From Bacillota bacterium (GTDB lineage: Bacteria; Bacillota; Clostridia; Oscillospirales; Oscillospiraceae): a stretch of 14,565 bases of DNA. A program made the position numbers and the translations under genes. Positions 1 to 7,422 of the stretch are shown piece by piece. Each line of letters starts with the position of its first letter. Within the stretch, counting starts at the first letter, position 1. The notes under the pieces were generated by a model. It was not told the origin of the DNA. It searched no databases and saw only the letters and a list, made by a program, of their open reading frames with translations. The DNA is taken from NCBI GenBank assembly GCA_009781925.1, contig WQUU01000092.1:1-14565 (forward strand), read 5' to 3'.

Positions 1-875
1 TGCCCTCCGCCTTCGACAACCGGCCCCTCAAATTTGACGAGTTCCGGGAAAAAATAAATCAGGTGATCTACGTCTCCGCCACGCCCCAGGTCTATGAGCG
101 CGAGCGCTCGAGCCGGATCGTGGAGCAGATCATCCGGCCCACAGGGCTCCTTGACCCCGAGGTCTCCGTCCGGCCCGTACGGGGCCACATCGACGACCTG
201 ACGGAGGAGATTCAGCGGCGCGCGGAAAAGGGCCAGCGCACTTTGGTCACCACCCTGACCAAGAAAATGGCGGAGGACTTGTCCGCCTACTTCACCGCCG
301 GGGGGGTCAAGTGCCGCTACATGCACCACGACATCAACACCATAGAGCGCATGGAGATCATCCGAGACCTGCGCCTGGGAGAGTTCGACGTTTTGATCGG
401 CATCAACCTCCTGCGCGAGGGCCTCGATCTGCCGGAGGTGTCTCTGGTGGCCATTCTGGACGCGGACAAGGAGGGTTTTCTCAGAAGTGAGACGAGCCTG
501 ATTCAGACTATCGGCCGCGCGGCCCGCAACGCGGAGGGTTTGGTGATCATGTACGCGGATACGGTGACCCGCTCCATGGAGGCGGCAATTACAGAGACCA
601 ACCGCCGCCGCTTAAAGCAGCAGGCCTTCAACGAGGCGCACGGCATCGTACCGCAGACGATCATCAAGAGTGTGCGGGGCATCATTGAGATCTCCGGCGG
701 CGTGGGCGGGGACAGCCGGGACGCGGCTGGCCGGAAACTGACCGAGCGCGAGCGCCGCGAGGCCGTCGACAAGCTGGAAAAAGAGATGAAGCAGGCGGCC
801 AAGATGCTGGAATTCGAATACGCCGCAATTTTGAGGGATGAGCTGATCAAATTAAGGGGGAATTCCGCAACATGA
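1..875 (+). CDS. uvrB: UvrABC excinuclease subunit B, 3' part (partial at window start)
   Basis: C-terminal 290 residues of UvrB, the DNA-damage-verifying helicase-like subunit of nucleotide excision repair that receives DNA from UvrA and recruits UvrC. The reading frame is open to the left edge (codons in phase from base 3), so the N-terminal half lies outside. Visible are the PSAxDNRPL and NQVIYVSATP segments, then helicase motifs V and VI: GINLLREGLDLPEVS, ILDADKEGFLRSE and QTIGRAARN. The last 35 or so residues form the UVR motif (EKEMKQAAKMLEFEYAAILRDEL) that binds UvrC. The TGA stop overlaps the polA start as ATGA, so the two genes are translationally coupled. Family assignment is certain; whether the N-terminus is intact cannot be seen. 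Confidence 0.97.
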   Translation, partial: PSAFDNRPLKFDEFREKINQVIYVSATPQVYERERSSRIVEQIIRPTGLLDPEVSVRPVRGHIDDLTEEIQRRAEKGQRTLVTTLTKKMAEDLSAYFTAGGVKCRYMHHDINTIERMEIIRDLRLGEFDVLIGINLLREGLDLPEVSLVAILDADKEGFLRSETSLIQTIGRAARNAEGLVIMYADTVTRSMEAAITETNRRRLKQQAFNEAHGIVPQTIIKSVRGIIEISGGVGGDSRDAAGRKLTERERREAVDKLEKEMKQAAKMLEFEYAAILRDELIKLRGNSAT

Positions 876-3424
876 AACAGATGGTCATCGACGGTAACAG
901 CATCCTGAACCGGGCCTTTTACGGCATCCGCATGCTCAACGCCCCGGACGGCACGCCCACCAACGCCGTCTACGGCTTTCTGGCGATTCTCAATAAGTTG
1001 CTCACGGACGAAAAACCCGACGGCCTCGCCGTCTGCTTCGACCTGAAAGCGCCGACTTTCCGCCATACGCAGTACGCCGACTACAAGGCCCAGCGCAAAC
1101 CCATGCCGGAGGAGCTGGCGGTTCAGCTGCCGATTTTGCGGGAGGCTCTGGATGCCATGAACGTCAGGCGCTTCGCGCTGGAGGGCTGGGAGGCCGACGA
1201 CCTCCTGGGCGCTCTGGCGCGGCAATGTGAAGAAAGAGGCGAATTTTGCGTCATCGTCACCGGGGACAAGGACAGCTTTCAGCTGATTACCGACGCCGTG
1301 ACGGTCAAGCACGTCAAAACCCGCATGGGGCAGACGGAGACCGTCGACTACACCCCCGCGGTTTTTTTCGCGGAGTACGGCTTCGCGCCGCCGCGGATGG
1401 TGGATTTGAAGGCCCTCATGGGGGACAGTTCCGACAATATCCCCGGCATTGCCGGTGTGGGGGAGAAGACGGCGCTGGAGCTGATCCGCCGCTTCGGTTC
1501 CCTGGAGGGGGTCTACGCCAATCTGGGCAGCCCCGACATCAGGGACGGCGTGCGCAAAAAACTGGAGGCGGGCAAGGACAGCGCGTTTCTGTCCCACGAC
1601 CTGGCGACCATCCGCACAAACGCGCCCATCGCGTTCGACCCGGCGGAGACGGCCCTGCGCGCGCCGGACAGCGACAGATTGTACGCGCTGTTTCAAAAGC
1701 TGGGGTTCAAAAAATTTATCGAAACCTTTCACCTGACGGCGCCTGTAGGGGGCGCCGCCCCCGGCGTTTCGCGCGAGGCCCCGCATGTGGTTGTCAATGA
1801 CATCGGCGAGGCGATTCAGGCGGTAAACAGAGCGGAACTTATAGCTGTCCTGACTGTCGATGGCGGCTTGGACGCGCTGGAGCTCTGTGACGGCGAAAGA
1901 GGCTACGCCATCCGCTGGGGCGAGGGTACGGGGGATTACAACGAACTGCTCCGCGCCGTTTTCCGCCCCGAGGTAAAAAAAATCTCCCACAATGTGAAAG
2001 ACCTCATGCGCCTGCTGCAGGCGGAAAATCTGCCCACGTCCGGCTTTGTTTTCGACACGGCTCTGGCCGCTTACCTGCTGGAGGCCACCGACAGCACTTA
2101 CGACCTTCCGCGTTTGACGCAAAAGTACCTGGGCCGGGAGGAGGGCGGCGCTTTTGCGGTCTTTGACCTCTGTACGGAATTCAGGCGCAAATTGGAGGAA
2201 AACGGCCAGACAGACCTGTTCCGGGACATCGAGCTGCCCCTCTGCCAAGTTTTGGCCGACATGGAACGCGAGGGCTTTCTCGTAGACCGCGCCGCCCTGC
2301 ACGACTTCGGCGAGAGCCTGCAGACCGCGATCACCGCCTTGGAGCGGGATATCTACCGCCTGGCCGGGGAGGAGTTTAACATCCTCTCGCCCAAGCAGCT
2401 GGGAGCCGTACTCTTTGAACACCTCATGCTCCCCGCCGGAAAGAAGACCAAGACCGGCTGGAGCACCAATGTGGACGTTCTGGAAAAACTCATCGGCAAA
2501 CACCCGGTGATCCGGCCAATTTTGGACTACCGCCAATTGACAAAGCTCAAGTCCACCTATGCCGAGGGGCTGCAAAAAGTCATCGGCCCGGATGGGCGCA
2601 TCCACACCAGCTTTCAGATGACCGTCACCGCTACGGGGCGCCTCTCCTCCACAGAACCCAATTTGCAAAACATCCCCGTGCGCACCGAACTCGGCGCGCA
2701 GATTCGGAAGATGTTTGTGGCCGCGCCCGGAAACGTTTTGGTGGATGCGGACTACAGTCAGATCGAGCTGCGGCTTCTGGCCCATATCTCCGGCGACGCA
2801 CACATGAAAGAGGCGTTTCTGAGCGGTGAGGATATCCATACCGTCACGGCCTCTCAGGTCTTCGGCGTGCCCTTTGCGGAGGTGAGTTCCCTCATGCGCC
2901 GGAGGGCCAAGGCGGTGAACTTCGGCATCGTTTACGGTATCTCCGCCTTCTCCCTCAGCCAGGACATCGGCGTGAGCCAGCCGGAGGCCAAGGCCTACAT
3001 CGACGCCTATCTGGAAAAGTACGACGGCGTGCGCGCCTATCGGGAGAGGGTGATCGCGCAGGCGAAAGAGGACGGCTATGTGACCACGCTCTATGGCCGC
3101 CGCCGGTCGCTGCCGGAACTCAAATCCTCCAACTTTAACCTCCGCAGTTTCGGCGAGCGGGTGGCGCTCAACATGCCCATCCAGGGCACGGCGGCGGACA
3201 TCATGAAGATCGCCATGCTCCGCGTGGCGCAGCGCCTGCAGGCGGAGGGGCTGGAGGCAAGGCTCATCCTCCAGGTGCACGACGAGCTCATCGCCGAGTG
3301 CCCCGAGGCGGAGGCGCGGCGCGTGGCAGCCCTCCTCGACGAGGAGATGGAGGCCGCGGCGCAGCTGAGCGTCCCCCTGACGGCGGAGGCGAAATACGGC
3401 AAGAGCTGGGCAAGCGCGAAATGA
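872..3424 (+). CDS. polA: DNA polymerase I (5' nuclease + inactive proofreading domain + polymerase)
   Basis: 850-residue PolA, which fills gaps and removes RNA primers in replication and repair. Residues 1-290 are the 5'-nuclease, with acidic ligands at D7, E107/D109/D110, D132/D134 and D185/D188 and a helix-hairpin-helix (IPGIAGVGEKTALELI). Residues about 300-470 have the fold of the 3'-5' exonuclease, but the DxE of motif I reads as LTV (about residue 330), the motif II Asp falls on Leu, and no YxxxD is seen, so proofreading is predicted to be lost, as in many Bacillota. The polymerase domain is intact: motif A VDADYSQIELR (D625), motif B RRRAKAVNFGIVYG (K680, Y688) and motif C QVHDE (D804). 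AAGGGGG at 854-860 is the ribosome site. ATGA overlaps join it to uvrB and rimI. Confidence 0.97.
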   Translation: MKQMVIDGNSILNRAFYGIRMLNAPDGTPTNAVYGFLAILNKLLTDEKPDGLAVCFDLKAPTFRHTQYADYKAQRKPMPEELAVQLPILREALDAMNVRRFALEGWEADDLLGALARQCEERGEFCVIVTGDKDSFQLITDAVTVKHVKTRMGQTETVDYTPAVFFAEYGFAPPRMVDLKALMGDSSDNIPGIAGVGEKTALELIRRFGSLEGVYANLGSPDIRDGVRKKLEAGKDSAFLSHDLATIRTNAPIAFDPAETALRAPDSDRLYALFQKLGFKKFIETFHLTAPVGGAAPGVSREAPHVVVNDIGEAIQAVNRAELIAVLTVDGGLDALELCDGERGYAIRWGEGTGDYNELLRAVFRPEVKKISHNVKDLMRLLQAENLPTSGFVFDTALAAYLLEATDSTYDLPRLTQKYLGREEGGAFAVFDLCTEFRRKLEENGQTDLFRDIELPLCQVLADMEREGFLVDRAALHDFGESLQTAITALERDIYRLAGEEFNILSPKQLGAVLFEHLMLPAGKKTKTGWSTNVDVLEKLIGKHPVIRPILDYRQLTKLKSTYAEGLQKVIGPDGRIHTSFQMTVTATGRLSSTEPNLQNIPVRTELGAQIRKMFVAAPGNVLVDADYSQIELRLLAHISGDAHMKEAFLSGEDIHTVTASQVFGVPFAEVSSLMRRRAKAVNFGIVYGISAFSLSQDIGVSQPEAKAYIDAYLEKYDGVRAYRERVIAQAKEDGYVTTLYGRRRSLPELKSSNFNLRSFGERVALNMPIQGTAADIMKIAMLRVAQRLQAEGLEARLILQVHDELIAECPEAEARRVAALLDEEMEAAAQLSVPLTAEAKYGKSWASAK

Positions 3425-3861
3425 GTGTTGAGATTTTTGACGCCCTGCCCGCGCACATTTCGCAAATTTACGCCATCGAGACCCGGTGCTTTCGAACCCC
3501 CTGGACGCCGGCTCAGCTCAGCTATTACCTGGAGATCCCGGGCTTTGCCCTGCTGATTGCGGTGGAAAACGCCAAAATTTTGGGCTACCTCTGCCTCGAC
3601 TCCGTGCTGGACGAGGGCAGCATTGCCAACCTCGCCGTCATTCCCGAATACCGCAGACGGGGGATCGGTGAAAGCTTGCTGTGCGCCGCGGAGCTCAGAG
3701 CCCGAAAACGCGCACTCAAGGTTTTGTATCTGGAGGTGCGTAAATCCAACGCCGCCGCCGTCGCGCTCTATGAAAAGCAAGGGTTTCAGCGCGTCGGTCT
3801 GCGGAAGGGATATTATACAAATCCGACTGAGGATGCGATCCTGATGACGAAAACACTGTAA
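3421..3861 (+). CDS. rimI: Ribosomal protein S18 alanine N-acetyltransferase (GNAT family)
   Basis: 146-residue single-domain GNAT acetyltransferase. RimI transfers acetyl from acetyl-CoA to the N-terminal alanine of ribosomal protein S18. The sequence shows the acetyl-CoA pyrophosphate loop RRRGIGESLL, the LEVRKSNAAAVALYEKQGF segment and the C-terminal RKGYYTNPTEDAILM, all typical of RimI; the family length is about 150. The frame is open further upstream to 3298, but the extension is antisense-free polA coding sequence in another phase, and the ATG at 3421 overlaps the polA stop as ATGA and begins exactly where the family begins. It is the third gene of the uvrB-polA-rimI unit. No clear hairpin terminator follows; a new promoter starts 30 bases downstream. 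Confidence 0.9.
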   Translation: MSVEIFDALPAHISQIYAIETRCFRTPWTPAQLSYYLEIPGFALLIAVENAKILGYLCLDSVLDEGSIANLAVIPEYRRRGIGESLLCAAELRARKRALKVLYLEVRKSNAAAVALYEKQGFQRVGLRKGYYTNPTEDAILMTKTL

Positions 3862-3892
3862 ATTTGTAACCGGGTTGTAAGATTTCTGTCGA

Positions 3893-3921
3893 TTGACAAC
3901 GAAGGGCGGCTGCTATATAAT
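3893..3921 (+). promoter_or_regulatory. Consensus sigma-A promoter of the glycosyltransferase gene
   Basis: TTGACA (3893-3898), 17-base spacer, TATAAT (3916-3921): a perfect match to the consensus in both hexamers and spacing, in a locally AT-rich stretch. The predicted transcript start is near 3928, giving a leader of about 30 bases before the glycosyltransferase start. Confidence 0.88.
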
Positions 3922-3958
3922 TTTATATAGGAATAAAATAATATGAATCAACTGTTGG

Positions 3959-5059
3959 GTGATGTGTTTGCGCGTATTATTTTTTTCAACCAGTACGGGA
4001 CAGGGACACAACCAGGCCGGCAGAGCGGTCAAGGAGTATCTGGACAGCCGCGGGGTGGAGACCGTCTTCTCGGATGTGCTCGACACCGGCAAGAAGAAAT
4101 CCGGGAGGGTCTCAAAGCTCTATGAGGGGATCGTCAACCACGCGCCGCGTGTGTTTGGCGCGCTCTATTGGATTGGGGAGCATATCAGTTCGGCCAAGCA
4201 TCACTCGCCCATCTATTATCTCAATACGCTGTACACGGATTCGCTGTGTAAAGTGATTGCGGACATCGGGCCGGACGTGATTGTCTGCCCCCACCTGTTC
4301 AGCGGCCAGGCGGTCACGCGGCTCATCGAAAAAAAGAAACTGGAAATCCCTACGGTCGGGGTGATGACAGATTACTGCTGTACCCCCTTCTGGGAGGAGA
4401 CCAGGCTTGACCGCTATATCACCCCCAACGAGCTCGTGTCGGAGGACTGCGTCGGGCACGGGATGAAGCGGTCAACGCTTCTGCCTCTGGGCATTCCGGT
4501 GAGCGCGAAATTTTCCGCGCACACACCCAAGGCGGAGGCGCGCGCGGTCTTTGGACTTGCGAATGAGACCGTGTTTGTGGTCAACGGCGGCAGTATGGGT
4601 TACGGCAAAATTCCGGAGCTCGCCGCCGGGCTCGTCCGCCGTATGCCGGAGGCCGGCGTTGTGGCGGTCTGCGGCCACAACACGGCTACATATGATAAGG
4701 TCAAGGACATAAAGGGCGTGACGGCCCTCCCGTTTATCCACAACCTCGACGTGCTTTTGGACGCCGCCGACGTACTGCTGACCAAACCGGGCGGGCTCTC
4801 CACCACGGAGGCGACCGTCAAGCGTATCCCCTTCGTCATCACGATGCCCATACCGGGCAACGAGGATCGCAACGCCTCATTTTTTGCCAAAACGGGAATG
4901 GCGGTCTCGGTTAAAACAGTGGAGAGCGCTGTGGATGCGGCCTACCGCCTGGCCTCTGACGCGGAAGCCCGCCGCGCGATGCTGGCGGCCCAAGAGCGCT
5001 ATGGCAGCGTCACCGCCGCAAAAGATATCGGGGATTTGATCATCAGTCTGGCAAGATAA
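3959..5059 (+). CDS. MGDG synthase/UgtP-family diacylglycerol glycosyltransferase
   Basis: 366-residue GT-B glycosyltransferase of the MGDG-synthase/UgtP type, which transfers sugar from a UDP-sugar to diacylglycerol at the inner membrane face to make glycolipid or lipoteichoic-acid anchors. The N-terminal domain opens with RVLFFSTSTGQGHN (residues 5-18), the glycine/His loop of this family. The C-terminal domain has NGGSMGYGK (209-217) and LTKPGGLSTTEA (274-285) for UDP-sugar binding, followed by PIPGNEDRNA. Start may be GTG 3959 or ATG 3962; no good ribosome site precedes either. An out-of-frame ATG at 3943 is better placed relative to AGGA (3929-3932). The PlsY-like gene downstream suggests a glycolipid role. 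The exact sugar and lipid acceptor cannot be told from sequence. Confidence 0.85.
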   Translation: MMCLRVLFFSTSTGQGHNQAGRAVKEYLDSRGVETVFSDVLDTGKKKSGRVSKLYEGIVNHAPRVFGALYWIGEHISSAKHHSPIYYLNTLYTDSLCKVIADIGPDVIVCPHLFSGQAVTRLIEKKKLEIPTVGVMTDYCCTPFWEETRLDRYITPNELVSEDCVGHGMKRSTLLPLGIPVSAKFSAHTPKAEARAVFGLANETVFVVNGGSMGYGKIPELAAGLVRRMPEAGVVAVCGHNTATYDKVKDIKGVTALPFIHNLDVLLDAADVLLTKPGGLSTTEATVKRIPFVITMPIPGNEDRNASFFAKTGMAVSVKTVESAVDAAYRLASDAEARRAMLAAQERYGSVTAAKDIGDLIISLAR

Positions 5060-5072
5060 AGGCAGGAGAAAA

Positions 5073-5109
5073 GAGCGCCGTCAAACAAAAGGAGCGCCGT
5101 CAAACAAAA
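5073..5109 (+). repeat. Two-copy 18-bp tandem repeat
   Basis: The unit GAGCGCCGTCAAACAAAA occurs exactly twice (5073-5090 and 5092-5109), separated by one G, just after the glycosyltransferase stop codon. Probably a local duplication by slippage. No coding content is seen. Confidence 0.85.
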
Positions 5110-5111
5110 AC

Positions 5112-5184
5112 TGTCCCCCTGAGCGCGGCGAAGCATCTTAAAAATAGCAGTTGGCAAAGATTCTTCGCTGCGCTCAGAAGGACA
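5112..5184. repeat. Imperfect inverted repeat, REP/MITE-like, 28-bp arms
   Basis: Arms 5112-5139 and 5157-5184 are reverse complements at 24 of 28 positions around the core CTGAGCGC-GCGAAG, with a 17-base centre. A related half copy lies at 10478-10504. It fills most of the gap between the glycosyltransferase and PlsY-like genes. There is no T-run after the stem, so it is a poor intrinsic terminator. From general knowledge, palindromes with this core are widely dispersed in clostridial genomes and are often mis-annotated as short proteins; here they are treated as noncoding. Confidence 0.75.
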
Positions 5185-5207
5185 ATGAAAGTAGGGGGAG
5201 TGGGGCA

Positions 5208-5867
5208 ATGTTCCTATGGCTGCTGATGACCGCCGCCGGTTTTTTGTCCGGCTCGGTCATGTATGCCTATTTCATCCCGAAATGGATTCGGGGTGTCGAT
5301 GTCCGGCAGGGTCACGAGGACGAGAACCCGGGCGGCACAAACGCGGTGGATACGGCGGGTCTGCCCATCGGAATCACCTGTATTATTTTGGATTTGGCCA
5401 AGGCTTTCGCGCCGGTGTTCGTCGCCGTGTCCGTGCTGGGTATCCGGGGGGTGACTCTGGCGCCGGTCATTGTCGCACCCGTACTGGGGCACGCGTTCTC
5501 CCCGTTTATGCGTTTCAAAGGCGGAAAGGCCGTGGCCTCCTCTTTCGGCGCGCTTTTGGGGGCGATCGGGATCAGCTGGGCGGTGTTTATCCTCGTCCTG
5601 GCCATGCTGATTTTTCAGTTTGCGCTCGTACTCAAGCCCAATTCCGCAAAAGTGCTTGCGGGCTATGCCTGCGCGAGCATCGCGGCCTTTCTCATCGAGC
5701 CCCTGCCAGAGATCAAGATCGCCATGCTGCTGATCTGCTTCATCGTGTGCTACAAACATGTGCGCCGCTTCGACAGCGGGGGGATCGGTCTGGGCGTGGG
5801 CCCCTTCTCCGTCAGCTACGAGGATCGGGAGCTCAAATTTGCCGGGCCGGGCGTACATAAGAAATAG
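5208..5867 (+). CDS. PlsY-like glycerol-3-phosphate acyltransferase, diverged
   Basis: 219-residue multispanning membrane protein of the PlsY family, whose members transfer acyl groups from acyl-phosphate to glycerol-3-phosphate in phospholipid synthesis. The second family motif is well kept as GHAFSPFMRFKGGKAVASSFG. The first motif, normally GSGNxGATN, reads EDENPGGTN, and the third, normally around an RHxxNIxRL segment, reads YKHVRRFDSGG. About five hydrophobic segments are seen. The start at ATG 5208 follows an AGGGGGAG ribosome site; the longer open frame upstream runs through the palindromic repeat and is rejected. Its position after a diacylglycerol glycosyltransferase fits a membrane-lipid role. 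The altered motifs suggest a paralog rather than the housekeeping PlsY, so no symbol is given. Confidence 0.75.
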   Translation: MFLWLLMTAAGFLSGSVMYAYFIPKWIRGVDVRQGHEDENPGGTNAVDTAGLPIGITCIILDLAKAFAPVFVAVSVLGIRGVTLAPVIVAPVLGHAFSPFMRFKGGKAVASSFGALLGAIGISWAVFILVLAMLIFQFALVLKPNSAKVLAGYACASIAAFLIEPLPEIKIAMLLICFIVCYKHVRRFDSGGIGLGVGPFSVSYEDRELKFAGPGVHKK

Positions 5868-5879
5868 GATAAGGTTGAG

Positions 5880-6019
5880 AAAAGGGGTTGTAGCAAAACG
5901 GGTCGTCGAGGACGCCGACCCCTACATCATGTGGATGCATTTTACATCATGCAGCACATATTGTAGGGGGCGGCCTCCCGGACGCCCCGTTGTTGCGTTT
6001 TGCTACGACCCCTTTTTTT
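5880..6019. terminator. Long nested palindrome, likely bidirectional terminator
   Basis: Arms 5880-5900 and 5996-6016 pair over 21 positions with a single G-U wobble. The stem ends in CCCC followed by seven T on the plus strand (6013-6019), and on the minus strand by CCCCTTTTCTC. Inside are smaller hairpins: GGGTCG/CGACCC (5900-5921) and GGGGCG/CGCCCC (about 5966-5987). It lies between the convergent PlsY-like gene and SLH-protein gene and could end both transcripts, though the loop is long, so it may instead be a small mobile palindrome that doubles as a terminator. Part of it is related to the repeat at 7480-7553. Confidence 0.65.
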
Positions 6020-6021
6020 GA

Positions 6022-6981
6022 CTATCGGTTCCGCACCAAATCCAGCGCGTTCATCAGCATCTCGGCGGCCTCGCTCCGGGTGATGGAGAGCTGCAGAGAG
6101 TCGCCGTCCTTGGGCAGGACGTTCGTAGCCTGGAGATTCGCCACGCTCTGATAGGCCCAGACCGGCGTCGCGCCCAGATTCGTGTTGACGGTGGAGACAT
6201 CGGTGACGCCCAGCACGCGGTTCAGAATCACGGCGGCCTCGCTGTAGCTCACGGGGGCGTTGGCGTCGAACGTCGCGGCGCCGGCCTCCCCATAGCCCGA
6301 GATCACCCCGGACATCAGCGCCGTGGACACATAGGGCTTGACCCAGGCGGGCATGTCCGCGTCATCGGAGAAGCCGGTGCGGGAGACGCCGGAGAGCAGC
6401 TTTGTGTTGACCACCTTCATGCACATGGCCAGGAATTCGCCTCTGCTGACCGCTTTGCCGGGATCGAACAGGTATTCCCCGCCCAGCTGCTCCCCCACGA
6501 AGACGTTATTCTCCGCCAGAAAGGTGGCGGCATAGGCGTCCGGGCTGTAGGCCATGTCCTGATAGTGGATCGTGGTCTTCTGCTTCTCAATCTTGACGAT
6601 GACCGTAGCCTCCTGGGAGACGTTGCCGTTCGCGTCCGTGGCGCGGAAGCCAAAGTAGTCCTTGCCCTTCTTGCCGTCCAGGGGGGCGTATACAAAGCTG
6701 CCGTCCGGCTGTAAACTCAATTCACCCTTGATGGGCGGAGTCGTGAGGGAAAAGCTCAGCGCGTCGCCTTCGGGATCCGTGGCGCTGAGCTTCCCGCCCA
6801 CGGAGACACCCCGGTAGGTGGTCAGTTCAAGGTTTTCCGCAATCGGAGCGGTGTTTGCGGCGGTTGCGGGCTTTGCCGTGGGGCTCGGCTGCGCCGCCGC
6901 GGCGGCAGCCGGCGCGAAGCCCAGGCACAGACTTAGCAGGATGAGGGCCGCCGCGGCCAAAATAGTTGCACGTCTTTTCAT
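6022..6981 (-). CDS. Secreted S-layer-homology protein with cadherin-like Ig domain
   Basis: 319-residue exported surface protein. Residues 1-30 form a signal peptide (MKRR, a hydrophobic core, then an Ala-rich cleavage region). A Pro/Thr/Ala linker follows. Residues about 45-132 resemble a bacterial cadherin/Ig-like repeat (ATDPEGDALSFSL, GSFVYAP, DYFGFRATDANGN). The C-terminal half (about 148-319) carries three SLH repeats (FDPGKAVSRGEFLAM; WVKPYVSTALMSGVISGYG; ITRSEAAEMLMNAL) that normally bind secondary cell-wall polymers. The ATG at 6981 was chosen because GGAGGT lies at 6997-6992 and the signal peptide begins there; the longer frame from 7071 would put a hairpin and the ribosome site inside the gene. 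It is last in the envelope operon and faces the large palindrome. The role is probably structural; the ligand is unknown. Confidence 0.85.
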   Translation of the reverse strand: MKRRATILAAAALILLSLCLGFAPAAAAAAQPSPTAKPATAANTAPIAENLELTTYRGVSVGGKLSATDPEGDALSFSLTTPPIKGELSLQPDGSFVYAPLDGKKGKDYFGFRATDANGNVSQEATVIVKIEKQKTTIHYQDMAYSPDAYAATFLAENNVFVGEQLGGEYLFDPGKAVSRGEFLAMCMKVVNTKLLSGVSRTGFSDDADMPAWVKPYVSTALMSGVISGYGEAGAATFDANAPVSYSEAAVILNRVLGVTDVSTVNTNLGATPVWAYQSVANLQATNVLPKDGDSLQLSITRSEAAEMLMNALDLVRNR

Positions 6982-7001
6982 GTAAAAAGTTACCTCCATG
7001 C

Positions 7002-7041
7002 AAAAATGTGTGAGCCCGCTCCATGGAGTAGGTTCACACAT
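7002..7041 (-). terminator. Intrinsic-terminator-like hairpin just upstream of the SLH gene
   Basis: On the minus strand the arms 7041-7034 and 7013-7006 (ATGTGTGA/TCACACAT) pair perfectly. Inner pairing continues through CC/GG and a CTCC/GGAG stem (about 18 pairs with wobbles and one mismatch), and a run of five T follows (7006-7002). It sits about 20 bases before the SLH start codon and after the small membrane protein gene, so it would end the operon or attenuate the last gene. Confidence 0.65.
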
Positions 7042-7089
7042 AGTTTGCGCGAAGGATTGGTAAATATTCACTTCAAAAGAAAATTTTTA

Positions 7090-7422
7090 TCACGGACTGG
7101 GGCTCGGGCTCGAATTGGCCTTGGCGATCGCGTCCTGCTGTTCCTTCGTCAGGTTTGAACCCGTGTCGGCTCCGGAGTTTTGGAGATCCGGGTTCAGTGT
7201 CGCGTCCGAAGGCGTGGCCTTGGCGGTTGCGCTCGGAGTGACCGCGCCGGGGCTCGTATTCGGACTGTCCGTGACTGCGCCCGAGAGGGTCGGGGAGGGG
7301 GAGGCGCCGGGTTCCGCATTGCCGCCTTTGCCGCTGGTCAGCGCCACGGCGACGATAATCGCAATGATGACAAGGAGCAGCAGTACGCCGATGATCGTTC
7401 TGGATGTGCGATTCAATTTCAT
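7090..7422 (-). CDS. Small membrane-anchored Ser/Pro/Thr-rich protein of unknown function
   Basis: 110 residues: a short basic N-terminus (MKLNRTSR), one transmembrane segment (about residues 9-29, very rich in I/V/L), then a low-complexity extracellular stretch rich in Ser, Pro, Thr, Ala and Gly, ending SSPSPSP. The topology suggests an N-terminal anchor with an outside tail. No conserved domain is recognised. The ATG overlaps the stop of the upstream O-antigen ligase-like gene as ATGA and has an AGAGGAT ribosome site, so translation is coupled to it. It shares the Ser/Pro/Thr-rich linker style with the SLH protein downstream, and the three may act together in the envelope, but this is inference. 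The frame and start are well supported; the function is not. Confidence 0.8.
   Translation of the reverse strand: MKLNRTSRTIIGVLLLLVIIAIIVAVALTSGKGGNAEPGASPSPTLSGAVTDSPNTSPGAVTPSATAKATPSDATLNPDLQNSGADTGSNLTKEQQDAIAKANSSPSPSP

Noticed and set aside
503..3280. 925-codon open frame on the minus strand
   Set aside because: It lies antisense to uvrB and polA, shows no recognisable domain and reads as Arg/His/Gln-rich shadow sequence. The polA motifs on the plus strand are complete.
3298..3420. Upstream extension of rimI
   Set aside because: It lies wholly within polA in another phase, while the ATGA overlap at 3421 and the family N-terminus support the shorter start.
3943..4125. Frameshift in the glycosyltransferase N-terminus at the T-run
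   Set aside because: The native frame already gives the four-residue hydrophobic strand before the STSTGQGHN loop; removing a T shortens it to three. The gene is read as intact, with only the start unclear.
4999..5208. Small minus-strand frame over the glycosyltransferase-PlsY gap
   Set aside because: It translates the palindromic repeat (SERSEES and RRAQGD segments), a typical spurious protein from this repeat.
7042..7071. Upstream GTG start for the SLH protein
   Set aside because: No ribosome site precedes it. It would place the hairpin and the GGAGGT site inside the gene and push the signal peptide 30 residues inward.
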